DNA from: Aeromonas allosaccharophila | GTDB taxonomy: Bacteria > Pseudomonadota > Gammaproteobacteria > Enterobacterales > Aeromonadaceae | Direction of reading: 5' to 3' | DNA length: 64,000 bases | Assembly: GCF_000819685.1 (NCBI RefSeq) | Contig: NZ_CDBR01000119.1 | Coordinates: forward strand, 1 to 64,000 | Shown here: positions 44,765 to 54,402 of the stretch, one piece after another | How positions within the stretch are numbered: position 1 is the first letter of the stretch | Layout: each line of letters opens with the position of its first letter | Notes under the pieces: generated by a model | Database searches by the model: none | Told to the model about the DNA's origin: nothing | What the model saw: the letters and a program-made list of their open reading frames with translations, nothing else | Made by a program: the position numbers and the translations under genes

Positions 44765-47641
44765 ATGAAACTGACAAAACGTGCCGAGCTGCCCCAAGTG
44801 GGCGAGCAGGGCAATGAGGCCATTCGCGGTCAGGGGCTGACCCGCCGCGCCTTTATGGTCAACTCGGGTCTGGTGGCCGGTGGCGCCGTGGCCGCCGGTT
44901 GGCTGGCGCCAGCCATGATGCAGCGGGCCGAAGCCAAAACCGTCGCGGCCGGGGTGCCGGTCGAGGTGAAGCGCACCATCTGTTCCCACTGCTCGGTGGG
45001 CTGCGGCGTTTATGCCGAGGTGCAGAACGGCGTCTGGACCGGTCAGGAGCCGGCCTTTGATCACCCCTTCAACTTGGGCGGTCACTGCGCCAAGGGAGCG
45101 GCCCTGCGCGAGCACGGCCACGGTGAGCGTCGACTCAAGTATCCGATGAAGCTGGTGGGCGGCAAGTGGCAGCGCATCAGCTGGGATCAGGCCATCGAAG
45201 AGGTGGGCAACGAGGTGCTGCGCCTGCGCAAGGAGTCCGGCCCCGACAGCGTCTACTGGCTCGGCTCCGCCAAGCACTCCAACGAGCAGGCCTACCTGTT
45301 TCGCAAGATGGCGTCCCTGTGGGGCACCAACAACGTGGATCACCAGGCGCGGATCTGCCACTCCACCACGGTCGCTGGCGTCGCCAACACCTGGGGCTAC
45401 GGCGCCATGACCAACAGCCTGAACGACATGCATAACAGCAAGTCGATCATGTTTATCGGCTCCAACCCGGCGGAGGCCCACCCGGTCGCCATGCAGCACA
45501 TCCTGCTGGCGAAAGAGCGCAACGGCTGCAAGATCCTGGTGGTCGACCCGCGCCGCACCCGCACCGCCGCCAAGGCTGACATGTACCTCTCCCTGCGTCC
45601 GGGCACCGACGTCGCCTTTATCTGGGGCATGCTCTGGCATATCTTCAAGAACGGCTGGGAAGACAAGGAGTTCATCCGCACCCGCGTCTACGGCATGGAC
45701 GAGGTGCAAAAAGAGGTGGCGCGCTGGACTCCGGCGGAAGTTGAGCGGGTGACCGGCCTCAACGAGCAGCAGGTTCATGGCGCCGCCAAGCTGCTGGCCG
45801 ACAACCGTCCCGGCTGCGTGGTCTGGTGCATGGGCGGTACCCAGCACACCACCGGCAACAACAATACCCGCGCATACTGCATCCTCGAACTGGCCCTCGG
45901 TAACGTGGGCAAGAGCGGGGCGGGCACCAACATCTTCCGTGGTCACGACAACGTGCAGGGCGCCACCGATTTTGGCGTCACCTCCGACTCTCTGCCCGGC
46001 TACTACGGGCTGGAAGAGGGCTCCTGGAAGCACTGGGCCCGGGTGTGGGATGTCGACTACGAGTGGATCAAGGCCCGCTTCGACAACAAGGCCTACAACG
46101 GCAAGTTGCCGATGAACAACAACGGCATTCCTGTCTCCCGCTGGGTGGATGGTGTGCTGGAGAACGCCGATCTGATCGAGCAGGGTTCCAACATCCGCGC
46201 CATGTTCTACTGGGGCCATGCGGTCAACTCTCAGACCCGCGGCCCCGAGATGAAGAAGGCGATGCAAAAGCTCGACATGATGGTGATTGTCGATCCGTAT
46301 CCCACCGTCGCCTCGGTGATGAATGATCGCACCGACGGCGTCTACCTGCTGCCGGCCACCACCCAGTTCGAGACCTATGGTTCCGTTACCGCCACTAACC
46401 GCTCCATGCAGTGGCGCGACAAGGTGATAGAACCCCTGTTCGAATCCAAGGTGGACCACGAGATCATGTATCTGCTGAGCAAGAAGCTCGGCTTTGCCGA
46501 CCAGCTGTTCAAGCACATCAAGGTGGAGAACAACGAGCCGCTCTTGGAAGACATCACCCGCGAATACAACCGCGGCATGTGGAGCGTGGGCTACACCGGC
46601 CAGAGCCCGGAGCGGCTCAAGGCGCACCAGCAGAACTGGCACACCTTCCACAAGACCAACCTCAAGGCTGAGGGCGGCCCGGTCAGTGGCGAAGTGTACG
46701 GTCTGCCCTGGCCCTGCTGGGGCACCCCGGAGATGAAGCATCCTGGCAGCCACATCCTCTACGACACCAGCATTCCGGTGTCGGAAGGGGGCGGCGGTTT
46801 CCGTGCTCGTTTCGGCATCGAGTATCAGGGCGTCTCGCTGCTGGCCGAAGACTCCTGGCCGAAGGGGAGCGAGGTGGAAGATGGCTATCCCGAGATCACT
46901 GCCGACCTGATGAAGCAGCTCGGCTGGTGGGATGAGCTGACCGAAGCCGAGAAGAAAGAGGCCGAGGGCAAGAACTGGAAGACCGACCTCTCCGGCGGTA
47001 TCCAGCGGGTGGCCATCAAGCACGGTTTCGTGCCTTACGGCAACGCCAAGGCGCGCTGCGTGGTGTGGACCTTCCCGGATCAGGTGCCCAAGCACCGTGA
47101 GCCGCTCTACACCCCGCGCCGGGATCTGCTGGCCGACTACGCCACCTGGCCTGATTCGAAGAGCCTGTGGCGCCTGCCGACCCAGTATGCCTCGGTGCAG
47201 GAGAAGGATGTCAGCAAGGAGTTCCCGATCATTCTTACCTCCGGCCGTCTGGTGGAGTACGAGGGGGGCGGCGATGAGACCCGCTCCAACCCCTGGCTGG
47301 CTGAATTGCAGCAGGAGATGTTCGTCGAGATGAACCCGGCGGATGCCAACGATGTCGGCGTCCGCGACGGTCAGGATGTGTGGGTCGAGGGGCCGGAAGG
47401 GGGCCGGGTCAAGGTGAAGGCGCTGGTGACCCCGCGGGTCAAGCCGGGGCTCGCCTTTATGCCGTTCCACTTCGGCGGCCACTTTGAGGGCCAGGATCTG
47501 CGATCCAAATATCCGGAAGGGTCAGACCCCTATGTGCTGGGGGAATCGGTCAACATAGTCACCACCTATGGCTATGACCCGGTCACCCAGATGCAGGAGA
47601 CCAAGGTCACCCTGTGCCGTTTTCGCAAAGTAGGAGCCTGA
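44765..47641 (+). CDS. fdhA: Formate dehydrogenase catalytic (alpha) subunit, Mo/W-bis-MGD, cysteine type
   Basis: A 958-aa Tat-exported enzyme (signal GLTRRAFMVNSGLVAGGAVA). The 4Fe-4S motif is CSHCSVGCGVY...GGHCAKGAA. The metal ligand is Cys198 in HQARICHSTTVAG, encoded TGC, where seleno-enzymes have Sec. The conserved His follows it. The molybdopterin domains include IMFIGSNPAEAHP and VVDPRRTRTAAKADMYL. It oxidises formate to CO2 in the periplasm and passes electrons to FdhB and FdhC. Genes for tungstate uptake, MGD synthesis and sulfuration in the same window suggest a tungsten or molybdenum enzyme. Confidence 0.95.
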   Translation: MKLTKRAELPQVGEQGNEAIRGQGLTRRAFMVNSGLVAGGAVAAGWLAPAMMQRAEAKTVAAGVPVEVKRTICSHCSVGCGVYAEVQNGVWTGQEPAFDHPFNLGGHCAKGAALREHGHGERRLKYPMKLVGGKWQRISWDQAIEEVGNEVLRLRKESGPDSVYWLGSAKHSNEQAYLFRKMASLWGTNNVDHQARICHSTTVAGVANTWGYGAMTNSLNDMHNSKSIMFIGSNPAEAHPVAMQHILLAKERNGCKILVVDPRRTRTAAKADMYLSLRPGTDVAFIWGMLWHIFKNGWEDKEFIRTRVYGMDEVQKEVARWTPAEVERVTGLNEQQVHGAAKLLADNRPGCVVWCMGGTQHTTGNNNTRAYCILELALGNVGKSGAGTNIFRGHDNVQGATDFGVTSDSLPGYYGLEEGSWKHWARVWDVDYEWIKARFDNKAYNGKLPMNNNGIPVSRWVDGVLENADLIEQGSNIRAMFYWGHAVNSQTRGPEMKKAMQKLDMMVIVDPYPTVASVMNDRTDGVYLLPATTQFETYGSVTATNRSMQWRDKVIEPLFESKVDHEIMYLLSKKLGFADQLFKHIKVENNEPLLEDITREYNRGMWSVGYTGQSPERLKAHQQNWHTFHKTNLKAEGGPVSGEVYGLPWPCWGTPEMKHPGSHILYDTSIPVSEGGGGFRARFGIEYQGVSLLAEDSWPKGSEVEDGYPEITADLMKQLGWWDELTEAEKKEAEGKNWKTDLSGGIQRVAIKHGFVPYGNAKARCVVWTFPDQVPKHREPLYTPRRDLLADYATWPDSKSLWRLPTQYASVQEKDVSKEFPIILTSGRLVEYEGGGDETRSNPWLAELQQEMFVEMNPADANDVGVRDGQDVWVEGPEGGRVKVKALVTPRVKPGLAFMPFHFGGHFEGQDLRSKYPEGSDPYVLGESVNIVTTYGYDPVTQMQETKVTLCRFRKVGA

Positions 47642-47645
47642 TCCC

Positions 47646-48305
47646 ATGGCCAGAATGAAATTCATGTGTGACACCAAGCGCTGCATCGAGTGCAACGGCT
47701 GTGTGACGGCGTGCAAGAACGAGAACGACGATGCCCTCGAGTGGGGCATTCAGCGCCGCCGGGTGGTGACCCTCAACGACGGCCTGCCGGGTGAGACCTC
47801 CATCTCGGTCGCCTGCATGCACTGCACCGACGCCCCCTGCATGGCGGTCTGCCCGGCCGACTGCTTCTATCACACTGACGACGGCATCGTGCTGCACAAC
47901 AAGGATCTCTGCATCGGTTGCGGCTACTGCCTGTTCGCCTGCCCGTTCGGGGCGCCCCAGTTCCCGAAAACCGCCGCCTTTGGCGATCGGGGCAAGATGG
48001 ACAAGTGCACCTTCTGCGCCGGTGGCCCGGAAGAGGATCACAGTGAAGCGGAGCGCCAGAAGTACGGTGCCAACCGCATCGCCGAGGGCAAGCTGCCGAT
48101 GTGTGCCGAGCTCTGCTCCACCAAGGCGCTGCTGGCAGGGGATGCGCAGGTGATATCCGACATCTTCCGCGAGCGGGTCGCCTATCGCGGCGCCCCTCAT
48201 GCGGGCTGGGGTGAGGATGATAAGGCGCTCTATCGCGATGCCAGCAAACCTCACGATGGCAGAGGCAAGGGGCTCAAGCTTGGCAAGCAGGAGGATGGCC
48301 AATGA
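47646..48305 (+). CDS. fdhB: Formate dehydrogenase iron-sulfur (beta) subunit
   Basis: A 219-aa protein with four Cys clusters: CDTKRCIECNGCVTACK, CMHCTDAPCMAVCP, CIGCGYCLFACP and CTFCAGG...CAELC. No membrane anchor, unlike E. coli FdnH. It carries electrons from FdhA to the cytochrome. It follows fdhA by 4 bases and overlaps fdhC by 4. Confidence 0.93.
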   Translation: MARMKFMCDTKRCIECNGCVTACKNENDDALEWGIQRRRVVTLNDGLPGETSISVACMHCTDAPCMAVCPADCFYHTDDGIVLHNKDLCIGCGYCLFACPFGAPQFPKTAAFGDRGKMDKCTFCAGGPEEDHSEAERQKYGANRIAEGKLPMCAELCSTKALLAGDAQVISDIFRERVAYRGAPHAGWGEDDKALYRDASKPHDGRGKGLKLGKQEDGQ

Positions 48306-49273
48306 GACACTGGCTGACAGCGCTGCTGACGGCCTTGCTGCTGTTCAGCGCGCCCGGCTTCGCCGATGCGCAGAAGGAGACGATCGGCTTTGCCGGCGCC
48401 GACTACTGGCGGGCGGTGAAGGATGGGCAGGAGGGGGTGACCACCTCCCGCTCGCCGGAGCACGGGGTGCTGATCTCGGTGCCGGGCCAGCTCTGGTTCG
48501 AGGTAAAGACCAAGTGGGTGTCGCCGCTCGGTGCCATCGCTATCTTCGGATCCTTGGCCATGTGCGGTCTGATGTACCTGATCGTGGGGCAGACCAAGCT
48601 CTCCAAACCGCGCACCGGGCGCAAGCTCAAGCGCTGGAGCAGGCTGGATCGGGCGCTGCACTGGACCACGGCGGCCATGTTCCTGACCCTCTCCGGGTCG
48701 GGGCTGGCCATCATCTACGGCAAGTACTTCATCAAGCCGGTGGTGAGCCTCGGGGTGTGGGAGAACTGGATATGGTTTGCCAAGGTGTTCCACAACTATG
48801 TGGGGCCGCTCTTCTTCCTCTGCCTGATGGGGGTACTCATCAAGTGGTTCCGCCACAACATCGTCAATATGGTGGATGTGCAGTGGTTCATGAAGTTTGG
48901 CGGCATGCTCGGCAAGCACAAGGGAAGTCACCCCTCGGCGGGCTTCTCCAACGGCGGTGAGAAGGCGATCTTCTGGCTGCTGATCTGGTTTGGCGGCATT
49001 GTGGTGGCGACCGGGCTGTTTCTGGACTTCCCCATCTTCGGCCAGCTGCGCCGCCAGATGGAGTGGGCCAGCTTTATCCATATCGTAGGCGCCTTGATCC
49101 TCATCTGCGGCTTTATCTTCCATATCTACATGGGTCTGTTCCAGCTGGAAGGGGCGCTGGAGGGGATGGTGACCGGCGAGGTGGACGAGACCTGGGCCAG
49201 GGAGCACCACGACCTCTGGTATGAAGAGGTGAAGCACACCCTCGATGAGCCCAAGACGGGCAAATCAAGCTGA
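48302..49273 (+). CDS. fdhC: Formate dehydrogenase cytochrome b (gamma) subunit
   Basis: A 323-aa inner-membrane protein with an N-terminal signal or helix (MRHWLTALLTALLLFSAPG), then four further helices. Candidate haem histidines are in RLDRALHWTTAAM, KVFHNYVGPLFF and FIHIVGALILICGFIFHIYM. It hands electrons to the quinone pool. The long N-terminal periplasmic extension (about residues 25-75) is typical of the FdoI/FdhC subgroup. Last gene of the operon, followed by a terminator. Confidence 0.92.
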   Translation: MRHWLTALLTALLLFSAPGFADAQKETIGFAGADYWRAVKDGQEGVTTSRSPEHGVLISVPGQLWFEVKTKWVSPLGAIAIFGSLAMCGLMYLIVGQTKLSKPRTGRKLKRWSRLDRALHWTTAAMFLTLSGSGLAIIYGKYFIKPVVSLGVWENWIWFAKVFHNYVGPLFFLCLMGVLIKWFRHNIVNMVDVQWFMKFGGMLGKHKGSHPSAGFSNGGEKAIFWLLIWFGGIVVATGLFLDFPIFGQLRRQMEWASFIHIVGALILICGFIFHIYMGLFQLEGALEGMVTGEVDETWAREHHDLWYEEVKHTLDEPKTGKSS

Positions 49274-49294
49274 TGGTCGACAAAAAGTAAAGAG

Positions 49295-49318
49295 AAGGGG
49301 CGCTGCGGCGCCCCTTTT
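49295..49318 (+). terminator. Terminator of the fdh operon
   Basis: A 9-bp AAGGGGCGC/GCGCCCCTT stem with a 4-nt loop and a short T-run, 21 bases after fdhC. Confidence 0.85.
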
Positions 49319-49432
49319 GATGGCGGGTCGATGGTGATGGCAAATTGATTGAGCGATGCCGCAAACGGCGATGGTTTTTTAGGCCACCTTGAGCAACAGT
49401 AACAGGGGTTCCATTCACATAAGGGATGACAA

Positions 49433-49843
49433 ATGATGAAAAAAGCATGGCTGGCTGCGGTATGTGTATCGGCGCTATTCGGTGGTATGGCGGGCGTTGC
49501 GCATGCGGCTGACGGGATCAAGACCCAGCAGGTGCAGTTCAAGAAGGGGGAGTCCGGGGCGACCATCAACGGCACCATTCAGGGCAGTCAGACCCTCGAT
49601 TACAAGCTGACGGCCAACAAGGGCCAGAGCATGGTGGTGATCCTGACCGGCAAGCCCTACTTCAATATTCTGCCGCCAGGCAGCACGGGGGAGGCGATCT
49701 TTATCGGCTCTACCGAAGGGAACAACTTTGAGTCGACCCTGCCAGCCAAGGGCACTTATACCATTCGGGTCTACCAGATGGGGGCGGCCGAGAGCAGCAA
49801 GGCCAAGACGCCGTTCAAGCTGGAGGTGGGCATCAGCGGCTAA
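49433..49843 (+). CDS. PliG-like periplasmic g-type lysozyme inhibitor
   Basis: A 136-aa exported protein, signal peptide ending GVAHA. The mature part (VQFKKGESGATINGTIQG, DYKLTANKGQSMVVIL, LPAKGTYTIRVYQMG) follows the beta-sandwich pattern of E. coli PliG/YcgK, inhibitor of goose-type lysozyme. Aeromonads meet such lysozymes in fish and molluscs. AAGGGA precedes the first ATG. Monocistronic between two terminators. The family call is by pattern recall and could be a broader pre-peptidase-like domain. Confidence 0.6.
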   Translation: MMKKAWLAAVCVSALFGGMAGVAHAADGIKTQQVQFKKGESGATINGTIQGSQTLDYKLTANKGQSMVVILTGKPYFNILPPGSTGEAIFIGSTEGNNFESTLPAKGTYTIRVYQMGAAESSKAKTPFKLEVGISG

Positions 49844-49868
49844 TGCCAGCAGCTGACAAGCATCACGG

Positions 49869-49900
49869 CGGTGGCGGCCACAAAGGACCGCCACCGTTGT
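49869..49900 (+). terminator. Terminator after the PliG-like gene
   Basis: A 9-bp CGGTGGCGG/CCGCCACCG stem with a 10-nt loop and TTGTTT, 25 bases past the stop. Confidence 0.7.
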
Positions 49901-49930
49901 TTCATCCCCTCTGTTTTTGCCTCGCCATGG

Positions 49931-50695
49931 TCAATATTCCCCCCGGGAAAGCTGTTCGAAGTAGCGCTTATAACGTCCGCTGGCGATGGCCTGCTGCAAC
50001 TGCTGATTGAATTGATCCCGCAGTTTGGCTGAGCCCGGCATCTTGCGCGGGAACATCACGAAGCTGTCGTTGCGCAGAAATGGGGTCTGGCTGTGGGTGA
50101 TGAGTGCCGCGCTGGCGGGGTCGAGCTGGCTCTGCAACTCGGCCAGACCGACTCGCAGCTCTTGCGGATAGAGGTCGATCCGCCCGCGCAGCAGCTTGCC
50201 GAAATTCTGTTTCACGTCGGTGACTTTCTGTTGGGTTACCTTGCCGTCGGCTACCATCTTGTCCAGCTCGGGCCCGTAGCTGTAGGCGATATCGCCCCCC
50301 AACCGCATGCCTGTGATCTGCTCAAGGCGCTCGGCCTGCAATTTCCGTGCTTTGAGGGAGAAGAAGACAAACTGCTCCTGCAGCACCGCCTCGCTGAACA
50401 GAAAATCCTGTTCCCGCTCTGGCTTGTACATCCAGACGGCGGTGGCATCGTAGAGCTGGCTGTTGGCCGCCAGCGAATAGACCCGCCCCCAGGGGGCGAA
50501 GTGAAACGTCACCTCATAGCCCGCCTCCTTGAACAAATCGCGGATGAGATGCGCCACCGGCCCGTGCTGTTTCGACTGCTCCGAGACAAAGGGGGGCCAC
50601 TCGCCGACGATGATATTGAGCACCCGCCCCGGTGCGGCGAGAGCCGACTGGCAGGTCAGACACAACCACAGAGCAAGCAGCGGGATCAGGCGCAT
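49931..50695 (-). CDS. Periplasmic substrate-binding protein, family 3 type
   Basis: A 254-aa protein. Signal peptide MRLIPLLALWLCLTCQSALA, then LNIIVGEWPPFVSEQ, HLIRDLFKEAGYEVTFHFAPWGRVYS and a C-terminal SGRYKRYFEQL. It is a stand-alone amino-acid-type binding protein with no transporter genes nearby, as is common for orphan SBP_bac_3 proteins in Aeromonas and Vibrio. The ligand is unknown. It is divergent from maeA. Confidence 0.8.
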   Translation of the reverse strand: MRLIPLLALWLCLTCQSALAAPGRVLNIIVGEWPPFVSEQSKQHGPVAHLIRDLFKEAGYEVTFHFAPWGRVYSLAANSQLYDATAVWMYKPEREQDFLFSEAVLQEQFVFFSLKARKLQAERLEQITGMRLGGDIAYSYGPELDKMVADGKVTQQKVTDVKQNFGKLLRGRIDLYPQELRVGLAELQSQLDPASAALITHSQTPFLRNDSFVMFPRKMPGSAKLRDQFNQQLQQAIASGRYKRYFEQLSRGEY

Positions 50696-50970
50696 GGCAA
50701 CAAGAAGGGGGCGCAGGCTGGCTGAGTCGAGGGCATCAGGGTCACTCCCGGCTGGAATGCGGTTAAGGGGGTTGGGTTGTCCGCAATGCTAACATGAGTC
50801 TCATTCCTTGCCGTGGATATTTGTCCCGCCGAGGGCGCCGGGCGCCTATTTTGGCCGCAGGGTATGCCCAAGCTCACAAAACCGATCGATTAAACGTCAT
50901 ATGATTGATTTCATTATGAGTCTTACTCTCCTGCCGAACGGCAATTTCACGTAAATCAAAGAGAATGACT
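50696..50970. promoter_or_regulatory. Divergent intergenic region, binding-protein gene / maeA
   Basis: About 275 bases without a gene. Two similar stretches, ATGAGTCTCATTCC near 50793 and ATGAGTCTTACTCT near 50916, are the only repeated feature and might be protein-binding sites. No clear promoter could be chosen. Confidence 0.35.
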
Positions 50971-52686
50971 ATGGCTACCGGACAATATCTGCTGTGGAAA
51001 GATGCTCAGGGACAGGCTTTTCGCCCCGTTGCACTGACCGGCACCGATCTGCTCAACAATCGATACCTCAACAAGGGCACTGCCTTCACCGAACAGGAGC
51101 GGGCCGATTTCGATCTCGACGGCCTGTTGCCCCCTCAGGTGCAAACCTTTGAAGCCCAGCTAGAGCGGGTTTATGAAGGGTTCAAGAGTGCCTGCAGCGA
51201 CATCGAAAAATACCAGAACCTGCGGGCGCTGCAGGATCGCAACGAAACCCTCTTCTACGCTCTGTTGTCGCGCCATGTGGAGGAGATGACTCCCTACATC
51301 TATACCCCGACCGTCGGCAAGGCGTGTCAGGAGTTCAGCCACCGCTTCCAGAAGCCGCGTGGTCTCTATATCACTCCCGACAACGTGGATGACATGGGGA
51401 TCCAGGCCCGCCACTTCGATGCCAAATCGATCCGCATTATCGTTGTCACCGACAGCCAGGGCATTCTGGGGATCGGCGACCAGGGGGTCGGCGGCATGGG
51501 GATCCCCATCGGCAAGCTGGCGCTCTATACCCTGGGGGCCGGGATCCATCCTGCCTGCTGTATGCCCATCGCGCTGGATGTGGGCACCGACAACCAGAAA
51601 CTGCTCGATGACCCCATGTATCTGGGCCGCCCGCACAAGCGCATTCGTGGCAAGGAATATGAAGATTTCATCGACAAGTTCGTGCAGGGGGTCAAGCGTC
51701 ACTTCCCCAATGCCGTGCTGCAGTGGGAAGACTTCAGCAAATCCAACGCCTTCAACAATCTGGCCCGCTACCAGCAGGCGCTGCCGTCGTTCAACGATGA
51801 CATTCAGGGCACCGGCGCCGTGGTGCTGGCCGGTATCATAGGCGCGGTCAAGGTCAAGGGGGAAACCCTCGGCCAGCAGAACTATCTGGTCTATGGTGCT
51901 GGCGCTGGCGGGGTTGGCGTCGCGGATCAGATTTGCGCGGGGATGATCCGCGAGGGGATGGATCCGCAGGCGGCCCGTGATCGCATCTATATCCTGGATA
52001 CCCAGGGGCTGGTGTGTGACAACCGCGAAGGGCTCGACGAATACAAACGCCGCTATGCCAAGCCGGGTCTGCTGCTGGCGGGCTGGGATACAGAGGTGGC
52101 GGGCAAGGCCAATCTGGCCGATGTGCTGCGCCACGTGCCTATCACTGTGTTGCTGGGGACCAGCGGCTCGGGTGGTGCCTTCAAGGAAGAGCATATCCAG
52201 TTGCTGCAAAAGCACTGCGAGCGCCCCATGGTGTTCCCGCTCTCCAACCCGACCGCCAACTGTGAAGCGCTGCCGGAGGATATCTATCGCTGGAGCAACG
52301 GCAAGGCTATCGTCGCCACCGGCAGCCCGTTCAAGGATGTCGCTTTTGAGGGCAAGGATTACCGTATCGGTCAGGGTAACAACGTCTTTATCTTCCCCGG
52401 TGTGGGGCTGGCGGCGATTGTTAGCCAGATCCGCGAGATCACCCCGGATATCTTCACCACCGCCGCTTTTGCACTGGCCGAGTGCGTGAGCGAGGAGGAT
52501 TTGGCACAGGGCTCCGTCTATCCGCGTATTCGCGAGCTGCGCAGCATTTCGGTGCATGTGGCGACCGCGGTGCTGAAAGATATCGTGCGCCGGGATCCCT
52601 CCCATTCGCTGATCGGTCAGGATCTGCAGCAGCATATCCTCCACCACATGTGGGAGCCGGTTTACCTGCCCTATCGTCGGGTATAG
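50971..52686 (+). CDS. maeA: NAD-dependent malic enzyme
   Basis: A 571-aa protein, collinear with E. coli MaeA/SfcA (565 aa). It converts malate to pyruvate and CO2 with NAD+. It shows the malic N-terminal domain (LYALLSRHVEEMTPYIYTPTVG pattern), VVTDSQGILGIGDQGVGGMG, the metal site SFNDDIQGTGAVVLAG and the NAD-binding YGAGAGGVGVADQI. ATGs at 50965 and 50971 are both possible; the second has the better spacing from AGAGA. Its own terminator follows, so it is monocistronic. Confidence 0.93.
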   Translation: MATGQYLLWKDAQGQAFRPVALTGTDLLNNRYLNKGTAFTEQERADFDLDGLLPPQVQTFEAQLERVYEGFKSACSDIEKYQNLRALQDRNETLFYALLSRHVEEMTPYIYTPTVGKACQEFSHRFQKPRGLYITPDNVDDMGIQARHFDAKSIRIIVVTDSQGILGIGDQGVGGMGIPIGKLALYTLGAGIHPACCMPIALDVGTDNQKLLDDPMYLGRPHKRIRGKEYEDFIDKFVQGVKRHFPNAVLQWEDFSKSNAFNNLARYQQALPSFNDDIQGTGAVVLAGIIGAVKVKGETLGQQNYLVYGAGAGGVGVADQICAGMIREGMDPQAARDRIYILDTQGLVCDNREGLDEYKRRYAKPGLLLAGWDTEVAGKANLADVLRHVPITVLLGTSGSGGAFKEEHIQLLQKHCERPMVFPLSNPTANCEALPEDIYRWSNGKAIVATGSPFKDVAFEGKDYRIGQGNNVFIFPGVGLAAIVSQIREITPDIFTTAAFALAECVSEEDLAQGSVYPRIRELRSISVHVATAVLKDIVRRDPSHSLIGQDLQQHILHHMWEPVYLPYRRV

Positions 52687-52719
52687 GTCACGTACGGGTT
52701 TTACTAACATATTGATAGT

Positions 52720-52750
52720 AAAGGGGGATGGCATGGCCATCCCCCTTTTT
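52720..52750 (+). terminator. maeA terminator
   Basis: A 13-bp AAAGGGGGATGGC/GCCATCCCCCTTT stem with a 3-nt loop and an extended T-run. Confidence 0.92.
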
Positions 52751-52811
52751 TACCGCTGTGTTCCGGTTTTGGTTGCCAGAGCGGGTAGCCAGATAGTGAG
52801 CTTGTCAGCAT

Positions 52812-52834
52812 CGGGGTCAAGTCCCCGTGGTTTT
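52812..52834 (+). other. Small hairpin in the maeA-uraA gap
   Basis: CGGGG/CCCCG stem with a 6-nt loop followed by TGGTTTT. It lies upstream of the proposed uraA promoter and may be a weak terminator. The 350-bp gap shows no gene otherwise. Confidence 0.3.
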
Positions 52835-52899
52835 CTCCACTTGGCGTACAAAACATCACCCTGTTGAATTCAATCTCAATAAACTGGGCAGAAAAACGA

Positions 52900-52928
52900 T
52901 TGGCGTTCGCCACAATAATGCGTAAAAT
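52900..52928 (+). promoter_or_regulatory. Probable uraA promoter
   Basis: TTGGCG (52900-52905), a 17-nt spacer and TAAAAT (52923-52928). It leaves a leader of about 170 bases before uraA, long enough for pyrimidine-dependent control, though I see no attenuator with confidence. Confidence 0.45.
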
Positions 52929-53104
52929 CGCATACTCGATGCTTGTAGCAACGAATCCCGCCTAAAAAGCCAGTTTCATGCCCTCCCCAAGCAGTAAAAG
53001 GTAACAAGTGACGCGTTTGTGTTCATTTTGTGCCTTGAAAAAGTCTTGTGATAACTGAAAAGTGATAAATATCCCCATCAGTTATCAAAAAATTAAGGAC
53101 ATCC

Positions 53105-54343
53105 ATGTTTTCCTTAGTCAAGCAAAGTGTCGCCGGGCTGCAAATCCTGTTTGTCGCCTTCGGTGCCATGGTTCTGGTGCCCCTGCTCACCGGATTGAAC
53201 CCCTCCATGGCCCTGCTTGGCGCCGGTGTGGGCACCCTGTTGTTCCAGCTCTGCACCCGCCGCCAGGTCCCGATTTTCCTCGGTTCCAGCTTTGCCTTCA
53301 TCGCCCCCATCATCTACGCCACCCAGACCTGGGGATTGCCGTCCACCATGTTTGGCCTGTTTGCCGCCGGTTTCATGTACTTCATCCTGGCCGCACTGAT
53401 TCGCGTGCGGGGCATGGGCTTTGTGCACAAATTGCTGCCGCCCGTGGTGATTGGTCCGGTGATCATGGTGATTGGCCTCTCCGTGGCGCAGGTTGCCTGC
53501 AACATGGCGATGGGCCGTGCCGGTGGTGAGCAGGTGGTGCCTGCGGGAACTGCGCTGACGCTGGCCGGTATCTCGCTGGCGGTGACCCTGATTGCAGCGG
53601 TGTTCTGCAAGGGCTGGATCAAGCTGATCCCCATCCTGTGCGGTGTGATTGCCGGTTATGTCTCTGCCGTGCTGATGGGCCAGGTGAACTTCGACGGCCT
53701 GATCAACACCCCCTGGTTGGCGCTGCCTCACTTCGAAACGCCGGAGATCAACTGGGCTGCCGCCCTGTTTATGCTGCCGGTAGCGATTGCCCCCTGTATC
53801 GAGCATATCGGTGGCGTGCTGGCCATCGGTGGGGTAACCGGGCAGGATTACACCAAGAACCCGGGCCTGCATCGTACGCTGGCCGGTGACGGTATCGGTG
53901 TCTGCTTCGCCGGTTTCATCGGTGGCCCACCCGTGACCACCTACGCCGAAGTGACCGGTGCCGTGATGATCACCCGCAACTTCAATCCGGTCACCATGAC
54001 CTGGGCCGCCGTGTTTGCCATCATTCTGGCCTTCTTCGGCAAGTTCAATGCGCTGCTCACCTCCATCCCGATGCCGGTGATGGGCGGTATCATGCTGCTG
54101 CTGTTCGGGTCCATCGCCGCCATCGGTCTCAAGACCCTGGTGGAATCCAAGGTGGATCTGGGGCTGTCACGCAATATCGCCATCGTCGCCGTGACCCTGA
54201 CCGTGGGTGTCGGGGCGCTGGAGATGAAGATTGGTGACTTCGCGCTGGCCGGTGTTGGTCTGGCCTCCGTTGCCGCCATCCTGCTCAACCTGATCCTGCC
54301 GGCACACTCCGAAGAGGGTGTGATGGAGGCTGCCAAGGATTGA
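53105..54343 (+). CDS. uraA: Uracil permease (NCS2/UraA family)
   Basis: A 412-aa transporter, about 14 hydrophobic segments. Proton symport of uracil. The substrate site motif IEHIGGVLAIGGVTGQDY and the GGPPVTTYAEVTGAV stretch match E. coli UraA (429 aa). AAGGA lies before the ATG. There is no upp gene next to it, unlike in E. coli. It ends with a strong terminator. Confidence 0.92.
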   Translation: MFSLVKQSVAGLQILFVAFGAMVLVPLLTGLNPSMALLGAGVGTLLFQLCTRRQVPIFLGSSFAFIAPIIYATQTWGLPSTMFGLFAAGFMYFILAALIRVRGMGFVHKLLPPVVIGPVIMVIGLSVAQVACNMAMGRAGGEQVVPAGTALTLAGISLAVTLIAAVFCKGWIKLIPILCGVIAGYVSAVLMGQVNFDGLINTPWLALPHFETPEINWAAALFMLPVAIAPCIEHIGGVLAIGGVTGQDYTKNPGLHRTLAGDGIGVCFAGFIGGPPVTTYAEVTGAVMITRNFNPVTMTWAAVFAIILAFFGKFNALLTSIPMPVMGGIMLLLFGSIAAIGLKTLVESKVDLGLSRNIAIVAVTLTVGVGALEMKIGDFALAGVGLASVAAILLNLILPAHSEEGVMEAAKD

Positions 54344-54371
54344 GTGTCGCCAGACGTTCATCGTTGATTCG

Positions 54372-54402
54372 GAGAAGGCCACCTCGCGGTGGCCTTCTGT
54401 TT
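54372..54402 (+). terminator. uraA terminator
   Basis: An 11-bp AGAAGGCCACC/GGTGGCCTTCT stem, loop TCGC, then GTTTTTC. Confidence 0.92.

Noticed and set aside
44765-47641. Selenocysteine formate dehydrogenase
   Set aside because: The metal-ligand codon (45356-45358) is TGC, not TGA, and no SECIS-like stem directly follows. This is the cysteine type.
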